Shown here: one piece after another, positions 1-5,019 of the stretch
How positions within the stretch are numbered: the first letter of the stretch is position 1
How the letters are laid out: each line of letters starts with the position of its first letter
Source of the DNA: Gammaproteobacteria bacterium
Lineage (GTDB): Bacteria; Pseudomonadota; Gammaproteobacteria; Granulosicoccales; Granulosicoccaceae
DNA length: 5,019 bases
Direction: 5' to 3'
Assembly (NCBI GenBank): GCA_019634245.1
Contig: JAHQVR010000218.1
Span: 1 to 5,019, forward strand
Translations under genes and position numbers: made by a program
Notes under the pieces: generated by a model
Databases searched by the model: none
Seen by the model: the letters and a program-made list of their open reading frames with translations, nothing else
What the model was told of the DNA's origin: nothing

Positions 1-44
1 AAAATATCCGGCTTCACTGCTCCATTATTTTTTAGTATAGACAT
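1..44 (-). CDS. Start of the next gene in the operon (3' part outside the window), product unknown
   Basis: An ATG at 44-42 opens a frame read as MSILKNNGAVKPDI that continues past the left edge of the window. It is preceded by AAGGAA with a 6-base spacer, which is a good Shine-Dalgarno arrangement. The alternative ATG a few codons on (in AATGGAGCAG) is in another frame and hits TGA after two codons, so the first ATG is the better start. The gene begins 25 bases after the stop of the giant glycosyltransferase, with no hairpin between, so the two are very likely co-transcribed. Only 14 full codons are visible, too few to assign a family. By context it could be another polysaccharide biosynthesis, modification or transport gene, but that is inference. 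Confidence 0.65.
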   Translation of the reverse strand, partial: MSILKNNGAVKPDI

Positions 45-50
45 CGTTAT

Positions 51-56
51 TTCCTT
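51..56 (-). promoter_or_regulatory. Ribosome binding site of the gene starting at 44
   Basis: The minus strand reads AAGGAA, followed by ATAACG and then ATG. Sequence and spacing fit a bacterial Shine-Dalgarno site, and this decides the start of the truncated downstream gene. Confidence 0.7.
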
Positions 57-69
57 GGTAATTCTGTAA

Positions 70-3000
70 CTATGCAGCCGCTTTGCGTTTTGTCGGTTTC
101 AATTCGAATTGCTCCATGAGCTCATCGACATACGCCTCCATCTCCTGGACAATGGTGAAATCAGATTCAACCAAGTCATTGACCAGTCGGTGCATGCGTT
201 TAATTTCATTCAAATGTGCGGTTCTATCGAGAGAATGCGTAACACTTTCCTGATGGCGCCGGTGCGTATTCAGCGAATCTGACACATAGGCAACATTTGC
301 ATCGCTTTGTGACAGAACTTCGAGATACAAACGCCAATCACCCACCAGTTTCATGTCAAACAAGTCATCACCAACCGTCTCCAGAGCAGTGTTCAGTGCT
401 TCTCGGCTCCACAACACAGAGCTGACGTTCATGATGACATTACGCACAGACATTGCGCGTTGTATAAAGTCTTTACCATTCAATCGAAAGTCACTATGAA
501 ACAAGCTGGGATCAACTTGGCGATAGTAGTAGTTGTAGTCCTTGGCGAGTTCTTCGTTGTCCGTGCCAATTTGTTTAGAATTTGAAAAACTCAATACAGT
601 CTCGTCATCGAATAACTCTAGCGATCTAGCAATAAAATCCGGCTGTGACAAATCATCAGCTTCCGCAATCCAGACAATATCGCCCCGGCAAGACGACACG
701 CCTTTTTTCCACTGATGAAACACATTGCCACTGTTCTCTTCGTTTTCAGCCACCTCAATAATTCTCTGGGCATTTTCAGCAACATCGCCGATCACCTCTA
801 CGCTGTCATCCTTCGAGCAATCATCCAGCACGATCGTTTCAAATACTGGGTATGTTTGATCGAATACGCTGTTAAGGCGAGACGACATGTACTCTGCGTA
901 GTTGTAGTTCGGTACCACCACAGATACCTTTTTAAGATCTGGCTTTAACATCTGCAACAAATCGAAGCAGTAATCATCAAAGCGACAATGTTCATCAACA
1001 TACTCTGCTCTGGCGAGCTTTTCCGCACGGGAATCATTGTATAAACAGTGCACTATTGCCCGTGTAATTTGCGCAGGTTCGTTACGATCAACGACCTGCC
1101 CATATTCGGAAATGAGTTTGTCAAAACCAGTTGCACCTTTAAATATGACAACCGGTGCACCAACGCACATGGCTTCCAATACAACCGACGGATAAGGGTC
1201 TTCTCGTGACGATAAAAACAAACAATCTGATGCGGAGTAGTAATCGACCATTTTCTTGGTGAAGCCGACGAGGTGTATGCGCTTGGCTAACGCCGCATCC
1301 AGATCAGACTGTACCCATCGTTCCATATCCTGATCAATGGCACCCGCCCATACAAAGTGAACATCGGCGCGATCAGCAACCATTTGTCTGGCGACTTGCA
1401 GGAATAAATCGAATCCTTTTCTTAGATCAGCAAAGCCAACATTGAGAACCACTTTCGCATCACTTGGTATGCCCAGTTCAGCACGAATACCGTCACGTTT
1501 CTTCTGACTGTACTCAATGGGCATATACAAACCTTGAGGCCGTATGACCTCCTCAGATTCCCATGTATCAACAAACTGATTAAAACCATCCTGTACAATG
1601 TTCGATGGAAAAATCGTGTGTTTCGCATGCTTTGCGATTAACGGGATGTTGCCTTCGAGTTCATGTTCCTTGATCAGGTTCGGCAATTCATGAATGAGCG
1701 ACACCACTTCAAGCCCGGCTCGAGTCAAGTCAGGAAGTAGATCCCCCGTTACTGTGGTGTTACAAACGGCGATATCAAAACCTTCATGTCGCGCCCAACC
1801 TTCCAGGTTATCCTTACCGAGTTGAGTCAGCACCACGGTTCGACAAACTTCCCTATAGTCGTCAACCAACGGGCCCGAATCGCGCAATAGAATAGTGACG
1901 TCAAGCCCGAATTGACGTGTATAGGTTTTTGCCAAACTCATTAGCAGCATTTGTGCACCATGCTTGTATGCATCGTGTCCAACGAGCAGCAGTTTCTGCC
2001 GATGCTTGGCATTGGTTAAGCCGTGAACAGCACGTCGAGTTGCGTTTAAATACGCATGGCCGTAGTGTACATCTGGTTCCAAATACGCGCCTTCCGCCCA
2101 CTCATTCCAGGCATTGATAAAGACCAATGGTTCTTCTTCGAATGGGTTTTCATTGGCATATTTCACAGCACCCTGAAGCCAACTTTCATATAATGCAGGT
2201 GTTGAACCGTGCATGGTGAATCCACGGCCCTCTCGTCGAGCATCATTGTCCCAATGCGGGACAACAGTTTTTATCAGTGGAAACTCAGGTGGCTTCTCAC
2301 CTAATGATCGTTCGATGATATCGGTATACGCTTTCGCATAGCCCTCGTAGTTCGGGTCCAGAATAGTTAATTGATCATGCATGTTTGGCATGTCTTTACA
2401 AATCTTGTGTGGTGGAAATTCCACAGCACCATCAAGACCGAACTCACGCGGGTCTTCATCACCAAAACCCTGCACCATCAGCATCCAGGGTTCAATGCCT
2501 ACAGCGGCCTTCCATTTCTTGCGCCAGCGTGCCAGTGTGGCCTTGGATTTAGGCAAGAGACCTGGGCGATAAATAATGAACAATGGCCGACCATTCACTC
2601 GTGTGTATCGTTCATTGCGAAAATACTGAGCGGTATCCTCAATGAAGTCATCTTCGTCTTCATCACGGTAATCCTGCTCAATCAGCACTTCACTGTCAAA
2701 ACCATCCCAGGTTCGCGTCCAGTTCTCATTCGCGAACATGATGCAGAATTCCTGGTCGATATCCGCATTGGCAAACATGTCGAGTGGCTTGTCCATTAAC
2801 CGTTTGCCGTTGAACCAGTAGTAGTAAAAGCAGAAGGCCTCAATGCCGTTTTCCAATGCCATTTCAGACTGTCTGTGCAGCACTGACTCATCGTTTAAAT
2901 CGTAGAAACCAAGATCACGTGGAATTCTTGGTTGGTAGTGACCTGCGTATCTTGGTGTTCCACGCGCCACATTACGCCATTCAGTAAACCCTGTTCCCCA

Positions 3001-4539
3001 CCAGTTATCGTTGTCTTCAAATGCATGAAATTGAGGCAGGTAAAACGCAATGGTTTTCGCTTTGGCTTTGAGTGCGCTGCAATCAACCGTGCTCGGTCCT
3101 TCAAAATCAGGCCCGGGATTAGCGAAGTACTTAATGTTTCCTGCGATATCACCAAGCGATGGCAGATCTTTATCTGTTACCGATTCAACCAGACCGCCGA
3201 GCTCGCCCGCACCCGAGTGCATAGCATCACTTTGCAGTAGTTCCTCTGGTTGCGTTTTTTGTAGTAAAGCATGCGTCACCGGATTAATATCCAACGCACC
3301 CTTCAATACATCGTTCTTGTACGTCAATGCATCAAAGCTTGCGCTCGGTGCTCGATGTTCCTTCCACCCGTATAGGTAAAAATGATCCACCGGTTTCATG
3401 TTCGCTTTCAACACATCGGGGTTCTGCTCAGCGTAGTATTGAAGGTCGATGATGGAGTTCGGGCTTAGCGACTTGTCTCGCCCTTCCCGTAAATAGTGAG
3501 TCAAGGCCAGGCCATTGCTGTCACTCAAATTGTGATGGCTTTTATACCAGGCTGGCTCAAAACGCTCACAGGGCATATACCCTGCCGCCTCACCTTGTTC
3601 AATATAATGCACCAGCGGCATACCGGCTGTTAACTCAACGCCGTAGTGTTTGCAGTACCAGTCCTGATCAAAAAACGCATTCGGTGCGTTGCCCGCCAGA
3701 AAGCCCTTTGTACAGTAGTGCTGCAGAGGATAGCGAGTTTTCCCGTAATGTTTCTTATACCAGTCGGCATCGAACAAACCACTGGCTTCAATGCATGCCA
3801 TGTTGTGCTTGATCTGGCTGGGCGATTGTGTACCGCTATCATCTTTAATCAGATCAAGATCAACTCCAGGTGCCAGTCTTCCACCCAGCTTCGCTTCCTG
3901 GACACCTTGCATAACAAAGTGCTCCATGCCACAACTGATGTTTCCTTCGGCCAAGGATGCCCGCACATCCATATTCGCCAGCAAGTATTCCTTTTCATTG
4001 AACTGATCAACTACTTCTTGTGGAATAAGAACAAGGCGATCCGATTTCACTCTGAGCTTGTGCAATCGTTTTTTGGCACTGTCCGCACGCAAAGAGAGAC
4101 TGCTATTCCCTTCCAGTGTGTTGGCAACCATCTGCAATGCCATTCGATAGTAGAGCAGATTGTTATACAACCGAGATTTGGCGGAGCCAGCATGGAATGC
4201 ATGTAAATCGTTTATGTCTATGCGTTCGTACAGTGCGTGAAGATTCTCTGCAATGTAGCGAGCAGTGTACGCGGCGTTTTTTCGCTTAGGTTTTACATCC
4301 CGTTTTGGCGCATGGCCAAGGTGAAAAAACTGTCGTGGGGATTCAAGTTCGGTTAGGAGTTTACGCAAGTACAAGTTGGCGAATTGCACAACCTCACTGC
4401 TATCGCTGTGGGAATTGTTTGTACCATCGACCGTTTGCAAATAATCAGTTAAGCGAGCGGTTTCTTTCATGACACGCGTGTACAAAGGCATGAGCGTGCT
4501 AGCTACCTTACGGCCATGAATCGAGCGATTGGAGAACAT
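70..4539 (-). CDS. Giant multi-domain glycosyltransferase: repeat region + WbsX/GH99-like + GT4 + GT2
   Basis: This 1489-residue protein probably builds part of a surface glycan from activated sugars in the cytoplasm; no signal peptide or membrane span is evident. Domain order: residues 1-179, helix-rich, not recognised; 180-427, six degenerate repeats of the kind found in many large glycosyltransferases; 428-494, linker; 495-840, WbsX/GH99-like domain, with YLPQFH (500-505), WWGTGFTEW (513-521), ANENWTRTW (603-611) and NAWNEWAEG (809-817); 848-1200, GT4-like GT-B domain, with DLRKGFD (1038-1044) and EDPYPSVVLEAM (1113-1124); 1203-1435, GT2-like GT-A domain, with VVVPNYNY (1207-1214), LDDCSKDDS (1238-1246), IAEADD (1291-1296), GDWRLYLE (1400-1407) and HRRHQES (1426-1432); 1441-1489, helical tail ending in basic residues. 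The start is backed by AGGTGG six bases (from AGG) upstream of the ATG; the stop is TAG. WbsX-family domains are annotated either as glycosyltransferases or as GH99-like, and their reaction is not settled here. Donor sugars and linkages cannot be predicted. The frame is intact and the key GT2 acidic residues are present. Confidence 0.95.
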   Translation of the reverse strand: MFSNRSIHGRKVASTLMPLYTRVMKETARLTDYLQTVDGTNNSHSDSSEVVQFANLYLRKLLTELESPRQFFHLGHAPKRDVKPKRKNAAYTARYIAENLHALYERIDINDLHAFHAGSAKSRLYNNLLYYRMALQMVANTLEGNSSLSLRADSAKKRLHKLRVKSDRLVLIPQEVVDQFNEKEYLLANMDVRASLAEGNISCGMEHFVMQGVQEAKLGGRLAPGVDLDLIKDDSGTQSPSQIKHNMACIEASGLFDADWYKKHYGKTRYPLQHYCTKGFLAGNAPNAFFDQDWYCKHYGVELTAGMPLVHYIEQGEAAGYMPCERFEPAWYKSHHNLSDSNGLALTHYLREGRDKSLSPNSIIDLQYYAEQNPDVLKANMKPVDHFYLYGWKEHRAPSASFDALTYKNDVLKGALDINPVTHALLQKTQPEELLQSDAMHSGAGELGGLVESVTDKDLPSLGDIAGNIKYFANPGPDFEGPSTVDCSALKAKAKTIAFYLPQFHAFEDNDNWWGTGFTEWRNVARGTPRYAGHYQPRIPRDLGFYDLNDESVLHRQSEMALENGIEAFCFYYYWFNGKRLMDKPLDMFANADIDQEFCIMFANENWTRTWDGFDSEVLIEQDYRDEDEDDFIEDTAQYFRNERYTRVNGRPLFIIYRPGLLPKSKATLARWRKKWKAAVGIEPWMLMVQGFGDEDPREFGLDGAVEFPPHKICKDMPNMHDQLTILDPNYEGYAKAYTDIIERSLGEKPPEFPLIKTVVPHWDNDARREGRGFTMHGSTPALYESWLQGAVKYANENPFEEEPLVFINAWNEWAEGAYLEPDVHYGHAYLNATRRAVHGLTNAKHRQKLLLVGHDAYKHGAQMLLMSLAKTYTRQFGLDVTILLRDSGPLVDDYREVCRTVVLTQLGKDNLEGWARHEGFDIAVCNTTVTGDLLPDLTRAGLEVVSLIHELPNLIKEHELEGNIPLIAKHAKHTIFPSNIVQDGFNQFVDTWESEEVIRPQGLYMPIEYSQKKRDGIRAELGIPSDAKVVLNVGFADLRKGFDLFLQVARQMVADRADVHFVWAGAIDQDMERWVQSDLDAALAKRIHLVGFTKKMVDYYSASDCLFLSSREDPYPSVVLEAMCVGAPVVIFKGATGFDKLISEYGQVVDRNEPAQITRAIVHCLYNDSRAEKLARAEYVDEHCRFDDYCFDLLQMLKPDLKKVSVVVPNYNYAEYMSSRLNSVFDQTYPVFETIVLDDCSKDDSVEVIGDVAENAQRIIEVAENEENSGNVFHQWKKGVSSCRGDIVWIAEADDLSQPDFIARSLELFDDETVLSFSNSKQIGTDNEELAKDYNYYYRQVDPSLFHSDFRLNGKDFIQRAMSVRNVIMNVSSVLWSREALNTALETVGDDLFDMKLVGDWRLYLEVLSQSDANVAYVSDSLNTHRRHQESVTHSLDRTAHLNEIKRMHRLVNDLVESDFTIVQEMEAYVDELMEQFELKPTKRKAAA
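3259..4002 (-). repeat. Six degenerate protein repeats (FD-WY ... HY--G type) within the giant glycosyltransferase
   Basis: The repeats are visible at protein level only (residues 180-427). Unit 1 (180-220) starts FNEKEYLLANMDV and continues GMEHFVMQG. Unit 2 starts FDADWY (256) with PLQHY at 271. Unit 3 starts FDQDWY (290) with PLVHY at 308. Unit 4 starts FEPAWY (327) with ALTHY at 345. Unit 5 starts IDLQYYAEQNPDV (364) with PVDHF at 383. Unit 6 starts FDALTY (402) with PVTHA at 419. Each unit is about 35-40 residues: an aromatic opening, often an NPDV-like turn, then P-x-x-H-Y and a Gly-containing end. Units 2-4 are the best conserved and unit 6 is the weakest. Similar units (NPDV, HYL--G, EGR) are common next to WbsX and GT2/GT4 domains. 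Their role is unknown to me; a binding or scaffolding role is a guess. Confidence 0.8.
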
Positions 4540-4542
4540 TTA

Positions 4543-4548
4543 CCACCT
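4543..4548 (-). promoter_or_regulatory. Ribosome binding site of the giant glycosyltransferase gene
   Basis: The minus strand reads AGGTGG, then TAA, then the ATG at 4539-4537. It differs by one base from the ideal AGGAGG, and the AGG core is six bases from the start codon. It supports this ATG over later in-frame ones such as Met17 and Met24. Confidence 0.75.
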
Positions 4549-4560
4549 ATTGTTGTGACC

Positions 4561-4579
4561 TGGCCTATCCTTAAGGCCA
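4561..4579 (-). promoter_or_regulatory. Short hairpin in the leader of the glycosyltransferase gene, 12 bases before its ribosome binding site
   Basis: TGGCCT (4566-4561 on the plus strand read as 4561-4566) and AGGCCA (4574-4579) are perfect inverted repeats: a 6-bp stem with a 7-base loop. On the transcript the loop reads UAAGGAU, which itself resembles a Shine-Dalgarno sequence but lies too far from the ATG to serve it. There is no run of U after the stem, so it is not an intrinsic terminator. It could affect translation or mRNA stability, or be chance. Confidence 0.35.
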
Positions 4580-4587
4580 TTGAAATC

Positions 4588-4605
4588 CCCGTGTGGCAGC
4601 ACGGG
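4588..4605 (-). promoter_or_regulatory. Short GC-rich hairpin in the exporter-glycosyltransferase gap
   Basis: CCCGTG (4588-4593) and CACGGG (4600-4605) are perfect inverted repeats with a 6-base loop. The five G/C pairs should make it fairly stable for its size. On the transcript it is followed by GAUUUC, too poor in U for a standard Rho-independent terminator. It may be a leader structure or a processing or stability element. Confidence 0.35.
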
Positions 4606-4613
4606 TTACAGCG

Positions 4614-4664
4614 AAAAAATGCAAATATAACGCCAGTCAACGACGCCAAGTATGGGCGTCAAAT
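4614..4664 (-). terminator. Possible leaky terminator or attenuator after the exporter gene
   Basis: Eighteen bases past the exporter stop, the transcript segment GACGCC (4660-4655) can pair with GGCGTC (4647-4642), giving a perfect 6-bp stem with a 7-base loop. It can instead pair with GGCGTT (4634-4629) in a longer stem, 4664-4655 against 4634-4625, which has one mismatch and one G-U pair. The longer form is followed by TTTGCATTTTTT, including six T at 4619-4614. The two pairings exclude each other, as in an attenuator, and the longer one has the look of a weak intrinsic terminator. The long loop (20 bases) and the A/U pairs at the base weaken the case, so this is tentative. Confidence 0.3.
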
Positions 4665-4675
4665 ATAGGCATCAA

Positions 4676-5019
4676 TTAGAGACGTACGGCCACCGACGCG
4701 GCAACGGCAATTTTGTACAGGATGTCAACGATCGTTGACGCTATTTGCAGATTTTTGACGGGCACTTTGGGTAGAACGATAATTTCGTCTCCAGCGCGTA
4801 CTGTCGGGTTCTTGCCGCTGGACACTTCGCCATTGGCATGTACAAGCACCACGCGTTCTTGCAGAGCCTGTGACGTAAAACCGCCGGAACGTTGGATGTA
4901 ATCTCGCGCAGTTAAGCCCGGTTTGAACAGCATGGCCTGAGATACTAATACTTCTCCGCTAAGCAAAACCGAATCGCTGCGGCTCGGAATGAAAATGGTG
5001 TCACCGGACTGCAGCATCA
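4676..5019 (-). CDS. Polysaccharide export protein, Wza/KpsD type, C-terminal part (5' end outside the window)
   Basis: Only the last 114 or so codons are present; the frame is open to the right edge, so the ATG at 5017-5015 is probably an internal methionine rather than the start. Counting from that Met, residues 4-11 (SGDTIFIP) match the end of one SLBB/export repeat. Residues 16-65 look like a complete SLBB domain (LSGEV near the start, then LTARDYIQRSGG), and residues 74-84 (VRAGDEIIVLP) form a second GD-I-P element. The tail (residues 88-113) is hydrophobic or amphipathic and contains ILYKIAVAA. Proteins of this family form the periplasmic and outer-membrane channel through which capsule or exopolysaccharide leaves the cell; in Wza the C-terminal helix lines the outer-membrane pore, and this tail may do the same. 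The lipoprotein signal and Poly_export domain expected upstream cannot be seen. The stop is TAA at 4678-4676. It lies upstream of the giant glycosyltransferase on the same strand, 136 bases away. Family assignment is strong; the choice between Wza-like and larger KpsD-like multi-SLBB forms is open. Confidence 0.88.
   Translation of the reverse strand, partial: MLQSGDTIFIPSRSDSVLLSGEVLVSQAMLFKPGLTARDYIQRSGGFTSQALQERVVLVHANGEVSSGKNPTVRAGDEIIVLPKVPVKNLQIASTIVDILYKIAVAASVAVRL

Noticed and set aside
621..660. Possible broken or frameshifted gene because of the unusual length of the large ORF
   Set aside because: All domain signatures, including the GT2 IAEADD motif encoded here, occur in order in one uninterrupted frame, and no motif is split or duplicated out of frame. 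The length is explained by domain fusion.
715..948. Plus-strand open frame of 77 codons opposite the GT2-like domain
   Set aside because: It is antisense to the conserved start of the GT2 domain, and no product is recognisable.
2371..2799. Plus-strand open frame of 142 codons opposite the WbsX-like domain
   Set aside because: It is antisense to conserved catalytic-domain sequence, has no family resemblance and is probably a shadow frame.
2895..3155. Minus-strand open frame of 86 codons in another frame inside the large gene
   Set aside because: It is out of frame within the conserved start of the WbsX-like domain, so it is not a credible separate gene and not evidence of a frameshift.
3646..4206. 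Plus-strand open frame of 186 codons opposite the N-terminal part of the glycosyltransferase
   Set aside because: It lies wholly antisense to a well-supported coding region, its translation shows no recognisable domain, and it overlaps other open frames on the same strand. It looks like a by-product of the codon pattern on the minus strand.
4623..4662. Possible promoter for the large gene (TTGACG, TTGACT and TATATT-like elements on the minus strand)
   Set aside because: The -35-like and -10-like elements do not pair at a normal 16-18 base spacing, so no sigma-70 promoter can be supported.
4540..4675. RfaH-type ops/JUMPstart element, often found upstream of polysaccharide genes
   Set aside because: No GGCGGTAGC-like sequence is present on the minus strand in this gap.

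Overview
The window is part of a surface-polysaccharide (capsule or exopolysaccharide) gene cluster from a Gram-negative bacterium. All three genes seen are on the minus strand, so transcription runs from high to low coordinates. The Gram-negative call rests on the gene at the right edge, which is the C-terminal end of a Wza/KpsD-type outer-membrane polysaccharide export protein. Base composition looks close to half G+C by eye. A proteobacterium, perhaps a gammaproteobacterium, is plausible, but the sequence does not fix the genus.

In order of transcription: (1) 4676-5019 is the last 114 or so codons of the exporter, with its 5' end outside the window. (2) 4540-4675 is a 136-base gap holding three short inverted repeats, one of which has a competing pairing partner followed by a T-rich stretch. 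(3) 70-4539 is one very large gene (1489 codons plus stop) that fills almost the whole window. It encodes a multi-domain glycosyltransferase: a helical N-terminal region of unknown role, a six-unit repeat region, a WbsX/GH99-like domain, a GT4-type (GT-B fold) domain and a GT2-type (GT-A fold) domain. (4) 1-44 is the start of a further gene, 25 bases downstream, preceded by a good ribosome binding site and running off the left edge.

Inferred working picture: the giant protein has no evident signal peptide or membrane span, so it would act in the cytoplasm or at the inner face of the membrane. It could add two or three sugars to a growing glycan, which the exporter then helps move across the outer membrane. 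Sugars, linkages and acceptor cannot be read from the sequence. No RNA genes, insertion sequences, CRISPR arrays or clear promoters were seen. The architecture is striking, but each catalytic module belongs to a known family, so I do not claim a wholly new system.
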